From positions 1 through 64,000 of the forward strand of contig JANXSZ010000046.1 in NCBI GenBank assembly GCA_025356445.1: a stretch of DNA of 64,000 bases, given 5' to 3'. How positions within the stretch are numbered: position 1 is the stretch's first letter; every line of letters begins with the position of its first letter. A program made the position numbers and the translations under genes. Source of the DNA: Betaproteobacteria bacterium (GTDB lineage Bacteria; Pseudomonadota; Gammaproteobacteria; Burkholderiales; Burkholderiaceae_C). The notes below the pieces were generated by a model that was not told the DNA's origin, did no database searches, and was given only the letters and a program-made list of their open reading frames with translations. Positions 17,748 through 28,106 of the stretch are shown piece by piece.

Positions 17748-18658
17748 ATGAGCACATCTTTTACAAAAACACCCGGTTGGTTCGACTGGTACACCGGCCC
17801 TGCCAAGCCCCGCTTCACCGTACCCGCAGGCGCGGTGGACGCGCACTGCCACGTCTTTGGCCCAGGGGCAGAGTTCCCCTTTGCCCCTGAGCGCAAATAC
17901 ACGCCCTGCGATGCGTCCAAAGCCCAGTTGTTTGCCCTGCGCGATCACCTCGGTTTTGACAAAAACGTGATCGTGCAGGCCACTTGCCACGGTGCGGACA
18001 ACAGCGCGCTGGTCGATGCCCTCAAAGCCTCGAACGGCAAAGCCAAGGGCGTCGCCACCGTCAAGCGCAGCATCAGCGATGCCGAGTTGCAGGATTTACA
18101 CGACGCTGGTGTGCGTGGCGTGCGCTTCAACTTCGTCAAGCGCCTGGTGGATTTCACCCCTAAAGACGAGCTGCTGGAAATCGCCAACCGCATCAAGCCT
18201 CTGGGCTGGCATGTGGTGATTTATTTTGAAGCTGTAGATTTGCCTGAGCTGTGGGATTTCTTCACGGCACTGCCCACGACCGTGGTGGTGGACCACATGG
18301 GTCGCCCCGATGTGAGCAAGCCTGTGGATGGCCCTGAGTTCGCGTTGTTCGAGAAATTCATGCGCGAACACACCAACGTCTGGAGCAAAGTCAGCTGCCC
18401 TGAGCGCTTATCCGTCACCGGCCCCAAAGCCCTGGACGGTGAGCAGAACGCCTACCAGGACGTGATTCCCTTCGCCAAACGCATCGTCGAGCAGTTTCCT
18501 GACCGCGTGCTGTGGGGCACCGACTGGCCACACCCGAATTTGAAAGACCACATGCCCGATGACGGCCTGCTGGTGGATTTCATCCCCCACATCGCGCCCA
18601 CGGCTGCGTTGCAGCAGAAATTGCTGGTCGATAACCCCACCCGTCTTTACTGGAGCTG

Positions 18659-18659
<1 letters not shown>
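17748..18659 (+). CDS. ligI: 2-pyrone-4,6-dicarboxylate lactonase (LigI/PmdD)
   Basis: The 303-residue cytoplasmic enzyme opens the lactone ring of 2-pyrone-4,6-dicarboxylate to give 4-oxalomesaconate. It is an amidohydrolase-fold protein: VDAHCHVFGPG near residue 27, IVQATCHGADN, VVDHMGRPDV and GTDWPHPN near residue 260. The last holds the catalytic Asp of the family. The gene follows a repeat-filled gap and its stop overlaps the ligA start by one base, so ligI-ligA translation is coupled. Confidence 0.92.
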
Positions 18660-20944
<2,285 letters not shown>

Positions 20945-21008
20945 GCGCTAGGGCGGTATATTGAGGGTGAAGTACCCCTGTTACCGTTAATTACCCAGAA
21001 CCATCGGG

Positions 21009-21053
21009 GGTCAGACCACAAGCCGCATGCCGGTAAAGTGCTCTGACCTTTTT
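21009..21053 (+). terminator. Hairpin plus T tract after ligC
   Basis: GGTCAGA (21009-21015) pairs with TCTGACC (21042-21048), and TTTTT follows immediately. The loop is long (26 bases), so strength is uncertain. GGGGTCAGACCA-type repeats also occur as dispersed elements in related bacteria, so this could be a repeat that serves as terminator. Confidence 0.5.
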
Positions 21054-21086
21054 CACATCTGTTTGTTTTTCTTTGGACGTCAAACC

Positions 21087-22100
21087 ATGTCATCACACCG
21101 CCCCATTGGCCCCTTCCAAGTCAGCCCCATCGGTCTGGGCTGCATGAACCTCAGCCACGCCTATGGCGCACCACCCTCTGCCGAAGAGGCCGAGCGTTTG
21201 CTGCTGACGGCGCTGGATCTTGGCGTTACCCTGTTCGATACGGCTGCCCTTTACGGCTTTGGCGCAAACGAAACGCTGGTGGGTAAGGTGCTTAAACCGC
21301 ACCGCCAGCGCATCACCTTGTGCAGCAAAGGCGGCATGGCAGGCGTACAGTTCCCCGATGGCCTCAAACGCGTGATTGATGGTCGCCCCGAGGCGATTCG
21401 CCGCAACTGCGAAGACAGCCTGCGCCGCCTGCAAACCGATGTGATTGACCTGTACTACCTGCACCGCTGGGACAAAACCGTGCCCATTGAAGACAGTGTG
21501 GGCGCGATGAGCGACTTGGTACAGAGGGGCATGGTGCGCAGCATCGGCCTATCGGAAGCCTCCGCCGCCACGCTGCGCCGTGCGCATGCTGTCCATACCA
21601 TCAGTGCGGTGCAAACCGAATACTCGCTGTGGACGCGCAACCCCGAAATCGCCGTGCTGCAAGCCTGCCAGGACATCGGTGCTGCATTTGTCGCTTTCAG
21701 CCCGGTAGCCCGTGCATTTTTGACTGGCAAGCTGACCGACGTGGCAACCCTGGGGGCCAAAGACATTCGGGCCGGTATGCCTCGTTTTGCGCCGGACAAC
21801 TACGCTGCCAACCTGAAACTGCTGCCCGGCTACCAGCGGATGGCTGATGAGGTGGGCTGCACGCCGGCACAGCTCGCTTTGGCCTGGTTGCTGCACAAGG
21901 CACCGCACATCATCCCCATCCCGGGAACCACCCGTCTTGAGCACTTGGAAGACAACATGGCTGCTTCGCGCATTCCGCTCAGTGCCGATGTGATCGCCCG
22001 CATGGAGGTCCACATCAACCAGAATACGGTGGTGGGTGAGCGCTACAACCCGCAGGGTACAGGTGAGGTGGATACCGAGGTGTTTGCTGTACCCAGGTAG
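21087..22100 (+). CDS. Aldo/keto reductase
   Basis: The 337-residue cytoplasmic NADPH-dependent reductase has the aldo/keto reductase tetrad: Asp in LFDTAALYG (about 52), Tyr of the same motif, Lys in LCSKGG and His in YYLHRWD. C-terminal PIPGTTRLEHLEDN is the usual cofactor-binding segment. ATG 21087 is chosen because the 20 codons upstream in frame overlap the hairpin and look non-coding. The substrate is unknown. It follows the lig operon but is separated by the terminator, so a link to aromatic catabolism is not implied. Confidence 0.88.
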   Translation: MSSHRPIGPFQVSPIGLGCMNLSHAYGAPPSAEEAERLLLTALDLGVTLFDTAALYGFGANETLVGKVLKPHRQRITLCSKGGMAGVQFPDGLKRVIDGRPEAIRRNCEDSLRRLQTDVIDLYYLHRWDKTVPIEDSVGAMSDLVQRGMVRSIGLSEASAATLRRAHAVHTISAVQTEYSLWTRNPEIAVLQACQDIGAAFVAFSPVARAFLTGKLTDVATLGAKDIRAGMPRFAPDNYAANLKLLPGYQRMADEVGCTPAQLALAWLLHKAPHIIPIPGTTRLEHLEDNMAASRIPLSADVIARMEVHINQNTVVGERYNPQGTGEVDTEVFAVPR

Positions 22101-22115
22101 TGCCATCGTGGCACG

Positions 22116-22685
22116 CTAGCGTTCGTCGGGCACTTCTGCAAACAACTGTGCTGCACTCAGCGTTAGCGCAACGCTGGTCAGCTCTACCGTTTCTCCCTTG
22201 GCAAACGGGTGAAGTACCCACAGCCCATCTGCACCTAAACGATAGCAGTCAGTGCAGCGTGTGTCCAAATCCACCACGATGTACTCTTGCAAACTGGGTA
22301 ACTCCCGGTAGTGGCTGAACTTCATGCCTCGGTCGTAAGCGGCTGTGCTGGGGGAGAGGATTTCTGCGATGAACTTGGGTTCTGTTTTGACGAGACGGCT
22401 CGCTGAGTCTTTGGTGCTGCATGTGACCAGCACGTCCGGGTAAAAGTAGCTGTTGATGCTTTCCACCTGTACCCGCATGTCGCTCATGTAGGTGCGACAC
22501 GGGCTGCCAGTGAGGTGCTGACGCAAAGCTATGTAGAGATTCCCGCTAACCGTGACATGCGTGTCTTCCGCGCCCGCCATGGCGAAAACTTCGCCATCCA
22601 GGTATTCGTGGCGTTCTGCTTGTTTGGCCTCCCACAACAGGTAGTCGGCAGCGGTAAACAGGGGTTGTTTTGCAGCATAGCCCAT
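22116..22685 (-). CDS. Uma2-family (DUF820) putative endonuclease
   Basis: The 189-residue protein resembles the Uma2 family, which has a restriction-endonuclease-like fold of uncertain role. Hallmarks are RHEYLDGEVFAMAG, YPDVLVTC (conserved Pro-Asp), AEILSPSTAAYDRGMKFSHY and LQEYIVVD. Position 22685 is chosen as start (MGYAAKQP); the frame extends 42 codons upstream without family similarity. It is a single-gene unit, convergent with the aldo/keto reductase. Members are often in mobile or variable regions, but nothing else mobile is seen here. Confidence 0.8.
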   Translation of the reverse strand: MGYAAKQPLFTAADYLLWEAKQAERHEYLDGEVFAMAGAEDTHVTVSGNLYIALRQHLTGSPCRTYMSDMRVQVESINSYFYPDVLVTCSTKDSASRLVKTEPKFIAEILSPSTAAYDRGMKFSHYRELPSLQEYIVVDLDTRCTDCYRLGADGLWVLHPFAKGETVELTSVALTLSAAQLFAEVPDER

Positions 22686-22913
22686 GGTGTATCGGGTTAA
22701 GTCCGTGAAGTTGTTGGCGCATTTCGCGCAGGCATCATCTGCATTATGCGATTTCCAAGTCTGCCGAGGTGTGAAGGCTTCCCCAAGCCCGTCAGCTTCT
22801 GGCGACTTCACCGATTATCATTAAGAGAGGTTTCAACGTTGTAACAAACTTGCGCAATAAACACGTTTTCCTCCTGCTTTTTCGCGACGCCCCCTTTTTC
22901 AGTTACCCCTCGC

Positions 22914-24374
22914 ATGAACTATTTATCGACCCGTGGCGACACTTCGCCCAAAAAATTCTGTGACATCCTGCTCGAAGGCTTGGCCCCTGACGGTGGTCTT
23001 TACCTGCCCGCGCACTACCCCCAGATCGATGCGGCACAGCGGGCTGCATTGCGCAGCACCTTCAACAATGAGGGCTACGCCGCGCTGGCGTTCGAGATTT
23101 TGTCGCTCTATATCGACGACATTCCTGCCGCTGATCTGAAGGCCATTTGCCTCAAGACCTACACCGCTGATGTGTTTGGTACGGCCGCCATCGTGCCCCT
23201 CACGCCTTTAGAGGAGGGCATCTACCTGGAAGCCCTCTCCAATGGCCCCACGCTGGCCTTCAAGGACATGGCCATGCAGTTGCTCGGCAATTTGTTCGAG
23301 TACGAACTGGCCCGCCGTGGTGAATCGCTCAACATTTTGGGCGCTACCTCGGGCGACACCGGGAGCGCTGCCGAATACGCGATGCGTGGCAAAAAAGGCG
23401 TGCGCGTGTTCATGACCTCGCCTGAAGGCCGCATGAGCCCTTTTCAGCAGGCCCAAATGTTCAGCCTGCAAGACGAGAACATCCACAACCTGGCCGTGAC
23501 CGGTGTGTTCGATGACTGCCAGGACATCGTCAAAGCGGTGTCCAACGATTTAGCGTTCAAGCGCAACTACCGCATTGGCACCGTCAATTCGATCAACTGG
23601 GCGCGTTTGCTGGCCCAAGTTGTGTACTACTTTGCCGGCTATTTCCAGGCCACGCAGACGGACGACCAGAAGGTCAATTTTGCTGTGCCCTCTGGCAATT
23701 TTGGCAACGTTTGCGCAGGCCATGTCGCCCGCATGATGGGCCTGCCCATCGACCGCCTGATCGTTGCCACCAACGAAAACGACGTGCTTGACGAGTTCTT
23801 CCGCACTGGCGTCTACCGTGTGCGCGGCAGTGCCGACACGTTTGAGACCTCCAGCCCGTCGATGGACATCTCCAAAGCCAGCAATTTCGAGCGCTTTGTG
23901 TTTGACCTGCTGGGGCGCGATGGCGCGGCAACGCGTGCGCTTTTCGGTGCGCAACTCTCTGGCACTGGCCGCTTTGACTTGAGTGCCGATGCCCGTTTTG
24001 CCACTGCTGCAACTCGCTATGGTTTTGAGAGTGGCAAGAGCACACACAGAAACCGCTTGGACACGATTCGTGCTACTTTTGAGCAGCACGGCGTCGTTAT
24101 CGACACCCACACCGCCGATGGCCTCAAAGTGGCCCGTGAGTGCCTTGCTGCACGCCCCTTGGCCGCAGGCACGGTCGCCACCTTGGTGCTGGAAACCGCC
24201 TTGCCCATCAAGTTTGCCCAAACCATTGTCCAAGCGCTGGGCCGCGAGCCTGATCGCCCCGCCAAGTTCATCGGCATCGAAGCCCTGCCCAAGCGCGTGA
24301 TGGTCTTGCCTGCGGACGTGGCGGTGGTGAAAGCCTATATCGAGGCGCATTGTCCAGAGCCGTTTCCCGCATGA
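22914..24374 (+). CDS. thrC: Threonine synthase
   Basis: The 486-residue PLP enzyme makes threonine from O-phosphohomoserine. It starts with the usual MNYLSTRGD. The PLP-binding Lys is in NGPTLAFKDMAMQLLGN (about residue 117), and ILGATSGDTGSAA is the phosphate/substrate loop. Length and sequence fit the long proteobacterial form. The stop overlaps mobB (ATGA), an unusual partner: threonine synthesis leads a molybdopterin-gene operon. Upstream homoserine genes are not in the window. Confidence 0.95.
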   Translation: MNYLSTRGDTSPKKFCDILLEGLAPDGGLYLPAHYPQIDAAQRAALRSTFNNEGYAALAFEILSLYIDDIPAADLKAICLKTYTADVFGTAAIVPLTPLEEGIYLEALSNGPTLAFKDMAMQLLGNLFEYELARRGESLNILGATSGDTGSAAEYAMRGKKGVRVFMTSPEGRMSPFQQAQMFSLQDENIHNLAVTGVFDDCQDIVKAVSNDLAFKRNYRIGTVNSINWARLLAQVVYYFAGYFQATQTDDQKVNFAVPSGNFGNVCAGHVARMMGLPIDRLIVATNENDVLDEFFRTGVYRVRGSADTFETSSPSMDISKASNFERFVFDLLGRDGAATRALFGAQLSGTGRFDLSADARFATAATRYGFESGKSTHRNRLDTIRATFEQHGVVIDTHTADGLKVARECLAARPLAAGTVATLVLETALPIKFAQTIVQALGREPDRPAKFIGIEALPKRVMVLPADVAVVKAYIEAHCPEPFPA

Positions 24375-24904
24375 ACGTAGTCGGATTTTCGGGGTTCTCG
24401 GGTTCGGGAAAAACCACCTTGGTTGAGCGCCTGATCCCGGCCCTCAAACGCCGTGGTCAGCGTGTCTCGGTGGTCAAGCATGCGCACCACCGCTTTGACA
24501 TCGACCACCCAGGCAAAGACACCTACCGTCATCGCGAAGCCGGTGCTTTTGAAGTGGTGGCCGCGTCGGACAAGCGCCTGATGCTGGTGCGTGAGTTTGA
24601 GCACCCTGCCGAGTTGACGGTGCACCACCTCATTGCCGAGCTGTACCACGGTGTGGACTGGGTGCTGGTGGAGGGCTTCAAGCACAGTGATCTGCAAAAA
24701 ATCGAGGTCTGGCGGGCCTCAACGGGTGCCGTCGCACGCTATGTGGACGATGATTTTGTGGTCGCCATCGCCACCGATTCCCCTGAGCATTTGCCCGAAT
24801 CCACCCAGCGCCCCGTGATGGATTTGAACGATTCTGAGGCCATCGCCACATGGCTGATCGACAACCAGGCCCGCTTTGACTACCGGGCAGAAATATACAC
24901 ATGA
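24371..24904 (+). CDS. mobB: MobB, molybdopterin-guanine dinucleotide biosynthesis adaptor
   Basis: The 177-residue GTP-binding protein has Walker A GFSGSGKTTL at about residues 5-14, then VVKHAHHRFDIDHPGKDTYR and VEGFKH, typical of MobB. It is thought to bind GTP and help MobA attach GMP to molybdopterin. ATG 24371 overlaps the thrC stop; the frame extends seven codons upstream within thrC. The stop overlaps the moeA start by four bases, so thrC-mobB-moeA are translationally coupled. Confidence 0.93.
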   Translation: MNVVGFSGFSGSGKTTLVERLIPALKRRGQRVSVVKHAHHRFDIDHPGKDTYRHREAGAFEVVAASDKRLMLVREFEHPAELTVHHLIAELYHGVDWVLVEGFKHSDLQKIEVWRASTGAVARYVDDDFVVAIATDSPEHLPESTQRPVMDLNDSEAIATWLIDNQARFDYRAEIYT

Positions 24905-26154
24905 CCTCCGTCCCTGGCCTTTCTGCTGGCAAGCAGCCCCTTAAACCCCTGGCCAACGCGCTGGCTGAACTGCTGGCCACCGTCACGCCGCTGGCCGCCG
25001 TTGAGCAGGTCTCCACCTTCGACGCTGATGGCCGTGTGCTGCGGCGCGATGTGGTGTCCGCCTTGCAGGTGCCGCCCCAGGACAACAGCGCCATGGACGG
25101 TTATGCCGTGTGTTGTGCCGATCTGGCAGGTCTGCAAACGGTGTTAACGGTTTCCCAGCGTATCCCCGCAGGCACCGTGGGCGTTGCCTTGCAACCCGGT
25201 ACCGTTGCCCGCATTTTCACTGGTGCCACGGTGCCGCCCGGTGCAGACGCGGTGGTGCCGCAAGAAGAATGTGAGGTATTGACGTCCCCTGAAGGTGGCG
25301 TGCGTATCAACGCTTCCCCCAAGCTCGGTCAGTGGATTCGCCGCGCTGGTGAAGACGTGCGCTCAGGCCAAGTCGTGCTATTAAACGGAGAGCGTCTCAC
25401 GCCCGCTGAGCTTGGTCTGGCCGCCAGTATTGGCATGGACAGCCTGTCTGTCAGTGCACGTCTCCGCGTGGCGCTGTTCTCCACTGGCGATGAGCTGGTC
25501 ATGCCCGGCGAAGTGGTCCCCGAGCAGATGCGCCCCGGTGCGATTTACAACTCCAACCGTTTCTTTCTGCGCGCCTTATTACAGCGCCTGGGCTGCGTGG
25601 TGACAGACTACGGCATCGTGCCTGACCAGCGCGATGCCACAGTGCAAGCGCTGGCAGACGCAGCGGCCAAGCACGATCTGGTGTTGACCAGCGGCGGTGT
25701 TTCTGTGGGTGAAGAAGACCACATCAAGCCCGCTGTGCAAGCCCTGGGGACGCTGGACTTGTGGCAAATCGCCATCAAACCCGGTAAACCCTTTGCCCAC
25801 GGCAAAATAGGTACTGCGCACTTCGTTGGCTTGCCGGGCAACCCGGTGTCCAGCTTCGTCACCTTTTTGCTGCTGGTACGCCCGCTCTTGCTCAGGCTGC
25901 AAGGCGTGACCACAGTTGCTCCTGAATCCATAGCTGCTGTAGCTGATTTTGATTGGCCTAAAGCCGATAAACGCCGTGAATTTTTGCGTGTCAAACGCAA
26001 TGCCCAAGGCGGTCTGGACTTGTTCCCCAACCAAAGCTCTGGCGTGCTGACCTCCGCCGTGTGGGGTGACGGCTTGGTGGACAACCCACCAGGGCACGTT
26101 ATCCGCTCTGGCGACACCGTGCAGTTCTTGCCTTTTTCAGCCCTGATTTCCTGA
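24901..26154 (+). CDS. moeA: MoeA, molybdopterin molybdenumtransferase
   Basis: The 417-residue cytoplasmic enzyme inserts molybdenum into adenylylated molybdopterin. Characteristic segments are QDNSAMDGYAV (about 60), RIFTGATVPPGADAVVPQEE, FSTGDELV, LTSGGVSVGEEDH and GLPGNPVSS. The segment around 25925-25960 (residues about 342-353, ESIAAVADFDWP) is encoded by DNA like the ATAGCTGC dispersed repeat and may be a small in-frame insertion. Overlaps mobB and is 17 bases before moaD. Confidence 0.95.
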   Translation: MTSVPGLSAGKQPLKPLANALAELLATVTPLAAVEQVSTFDADGRVLRRDVVSALQVPPQDNSAMDGYAVCCADLAGLQTVLTVSQRIPAGTVGVALQPGTVARIFTGATVPPGADAVVPQEECEVLTSPEGGVRINASPKLGQWIRRAGEDVRSGQVVLLNGERLTPAELGLAASIGMDSLSVSARLRVALFSTGDELVMPGEVVPEQMRPGAIYNSNRFFLRALLQRLGCVVTDYGIVPDQRDATVQALADAAAKHDLVLTSGGVSVGEEDHIKPAVQALGTLDLWQIAIKPGKPFAHGKIGTAHFVGLPGNPVSSFVTFLLLVRPLLLRLQGVTTVAPESIAAVADFDWPKADKRREFLRVKRNAQGGLDLFPNQSSGVLTSAVWGDGLVDNPPGHVIRSGDTVQFLPFSALIS

Positions 26155-26171
26155 CCACCCTGAAGACGACG

Positions 26172-26423
26172 ATGACCATCACCTTGCGCTATTTCGCCTC
26201 CATCCGCGAAGCTGTAGGCCAGTCCACCGAGCAGCTCGACACCACCGCCCCCACGCTGGCCGCCTTGCGCGACGAACTCATCGCCCGTGGTGGCGTCTGG
26301 GCCACAGGCCTCGCCCGAGGCCGCGCCGTGCGCGTAGCGCTCAACCAAACCATGAGTGACGAAGCCACCCCCTTGCCCGCGCAAGCCGAGGTGGCGTTTT
26401 TCCCGCCTGTCACGGGGGGGTAA
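26172..26423 (+). CDS. moaD: MoaD, small subunit of molybdopterin synthase
   Basis: The 83-residue ubiquitin-fold sulfur carrier ends in the required Gly-Gly (PPVTGG), whose C-terminal thiocarboxylate donates sulfur to precursor Z in the MoaD-MoaE complex. LRYFASIREAVG at the start is typical. It is the last gene of the thrC-mobB-moeA-moaD unit. Its partner moaE is 1.15 kb downstream, separated by an opposite-strand dapA-like gene that ends three bases after moaD. Confidence 0.95.
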   Translation: MTITLRYFASIREAVGQSTEQLDTTAPTLAALRDELIARGGVWATGLARGRAVRVALNQTMSDEATPLPAQAEVAFFPPVTGG

Positions 26424-26425
26424 GC

Positions 26426-27319
26426 TCACTGCAGCAGAGTTGCTAATTTCCGCACCAAGCCCGCACTCGCCACCGTCATAGGTGCACGCAATTCCGCTGT
26501 CATCCAGCCCTGTTGTGCCAGCATGGCCTTGATGGGGGCGGGGTTGGGTTCTTCAAAGGTGGTTTGAATCAACGGCAGCAGCGGTTGCCACAGGCGGCGA
26601 GCCTGTACCAGATCACCTTTTTCGATGTGCTGGAGTAGCGCAGCAAAAGCTGCTGTTTGAACATGTGCGCTGGCCGCTATCGCTCCCGCTCCGCCCAAAG
26701 CCATCGTGCTGAAGATTTGCGTATCCTCGCCCGACAGCACCTGCAACTGCCCGTCGGCAATCAGTGCTTGGGTTTTGGTGGCATCCCCGCTGCAGTCCTT
26801 GATGGCCACAATCTGGGGATGTTCTGCCAGCGTGCGCAGTGTCTGTAAAGCCAGCACCGAGCCTGTGCGGTAAGGAATGTCGTAAATCAGGATGGGTACG
26901 GCAGACGCATCGGCTATGGCGCTAAACCACTGCAACAGTCCCGTCTGCGATGGGCGGATGTAGCTGGGTGCGGGCACCAGCAGGCCCGCAATCGGCTGGG
27001 CAGATCGGGCGCTGAGTTGGCGTACCCGGGCCACGGTGTGCGGCAGGTGCTCCCCGGACACCCCCATCACCACGGGCAAACCGTCTGCGGCGGCGATCAC
27101 TGTGTCCAGTACGGCAAGTTGTTCGGACGCGTCCAGTGCGGCGGCTTCGCCGGTTGAACCACAGACAACAAAGCCGGTAATACCCGTGCCTCGCAACTGC
27201 CGAACCAGGCGCGTTAATGCAGGGAAATCAACAGCACTGTCACGAAACGGCGTGACCAGGGGAATCCACAGTCCGGTAAAGGGCGAGGGAAGAGGCAAAG
27301 AAGAAAGAGCGCTTGGCAT
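26426..27319 (-). CDS. 4-hydroxy-tetrahydrodipicolinate synthase-like aldolase (DapA family)
   Basis: The 297-residue class I aldolase of the DHDPS/NAL superfamily shows GSTGEA (about 57), YDIPYRTG (catalytic Tyr and Arg) and the Schiff-base Lys in VAIKDCSGD (about 168). It is close to DapA, the first lysine-branch enzyme, but may be another member, such as a paralogue for a different keto acid. It lies on the opposite strand between moaD and moaE, tail-to-tail with moaD (two bases between stops). ATG 27319 is chosen; the upstream TTG reads four extra residues. Confidence 0.8.
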   Translation of the reverse strand: MPSALSSLPLPSPFTGLWIPLVTPFRDSAVDFPALTRLVRQLRGTGITGFVVCGSTGEAAALDASEQLAVLDTVIAAADGLPVVMGVSGEHLPHTVARVRQLSARSAQPIAGLLVPAPSYIRPSQTGLLQWFSAIADASAVPILIYDIPYRTGSVLALQTLRTLAEHPQIVAIKDCSGDATKTQALIADGQLQVLSGEDTQIFSTMALGGAGAIAASAHVQTAAFAALLQHIEKGDLVQARRLWQPLLPLIQTTFEEPNPAPIKAMLAQQGWMTAELRAPMTVASAGLVRKLATLLQ

Positions 27320-27392
27320 ACATCGTTCCAAAAAAAAGGAAACATGACCGATGGAAAGCCATCGTCAGATGCAGCGGGGAAGGTGTGAAGAA

Positions 27393-27466
27393 GAGCTAAC
27401 TCCGTCGGTTCCGTCGCTCATCTGAGGACGGAACCACAGCTCCGGTCAGATGAGCTGAAGTTTTTT
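27393..27466. ncRNA. Structured element with perfect pseudoknot upstream of moaE
   Basis: Stem A pairs GGTTCCGTC (27407-27415) with GACGGAACC (27427-27435), nine perfect pairs. Ten of the 11 loop bases, GCTCATCTGA (27416-27425), pair perfectly with TCAGATGAGC (27446-27455), giving an H-type pseudoknot or two alternatives. GAGCT (27393-27397) can also pair with AGCTC (27438-27442). On the plus strand a TTTTTT run (27461-27466) follows, resembling a regulated terminator. It lies 108 bases before moaE and 73 bases before the divergent dapA-like gene. Molybdenum-cofactor sensing is a guess from context; I do not recognise the consensus of a known riboswitch. Confidence 0.5.
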
Positions 27467-27573
27467 GGATTTGCTGCCGTTGAATGCCGCACGTCCCTCT
27501 GCACGGTGAAGCGCAGGCTGACGGATGGCAAACGAGGTAGAAATCATCGTTGGCAGTGTAGCATCGCACCCCT

Positions 27574-28059
27574 ATGAACACCCCCCGCGTCAGTATCCAG
27601 ACCCAAGACTTCGATGCCACCAGTGAGCTTGCTGCGCTGCGTTTGAACGATGCCCGCGTCGGCGCGGTGTGCAGCTTCATTGGCACCGTGCGTGCTGGCC
27701 GTGCAGGGGAAACGGCACCGCCCGTGCTCAGCATGGAGTTGGAACATTACCCTGGCATGACCGAAAAAGCCATCGAAGCGATGATTGACGAGGCCATGGC
27801 ACGCTTCAACATCTTTGCCGCCCGGGTCATCCACCGCGTGGGGTTGTTGCAGCCGCTGGATCAAATTGTGTTCGTCGCCGTCACCTCCGCGCACCGGGGT
27901 GAGAGTTACCAAGCCTGTGAGTTTTTGATGGATTACCTCAAAACCCAAGCTCCATTCTGGAAGAAAGAGCAGACCCCCGAAGGGGCGCAGTGGGTGGATG
28001 CGCGGGAGAGCGACGATGCGGCGCTGGCCCGCTGGGGTATTCAGGCCAGCAACGCTTGA
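27574..28059 (+). CDS. moaE: MoaE, large subunit of molybdopterin synthase
   Basis: The 161-residue catalytic subunit pairs with MoaD to convert precursor Z to molybdopterin. GAVCSFIGTVRAG, LELEHYPGMTEKAI-like (LSMELEHYPGMTEKAI), VIHRVGLL, AVTSAHRGESYQACEFLMDYLK and FWKKE (catalytic Lys) are all present. It is expressed separately from moaD because of the reversed gene between them; the upstream region holds the structured element. The gene after it is convergent. Confidence 0.95.
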   Translation: MNTPRVSIQTQDFDATSELAALRLNDARVGAVCSFIGTVRAGRAGETAPPVLSMELEHYPGMTEKAIEAMIDEAMARFNIFAARVIHRVGLLQPLDQIVFVAVTSAHRGESYQACEFLMDYLKTQAPFWKKEQTPEGAQWVDARESDDAALARWGIQASNA

Positions 28060-28064
28060 GTGCT

Positions 28065-28106
28065 GTTTGCTATAAATACAGAAGCACGTAAAGCCTGTCC
28101 AGCTTG
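28065..28106. repeat. Short dispersed repeat between moaE and Bug gene
   Basis: TTGCTATAAATACAGAAGCACG with a nearby TTGCTATT (28105) resembles, on the minus strand, the AATAGC-AAGCTGG-AAGC type element seen before ligI and pheS. It fills the whole gap between convergent genes and may act as a bidirectional terminator. Confidence 0.35.

Noticed and set aside
27393-27466. Integron attC site
   Set aside because: The CTAAC/GTTAG ends do not match the core-site consensus and no integrase is near.
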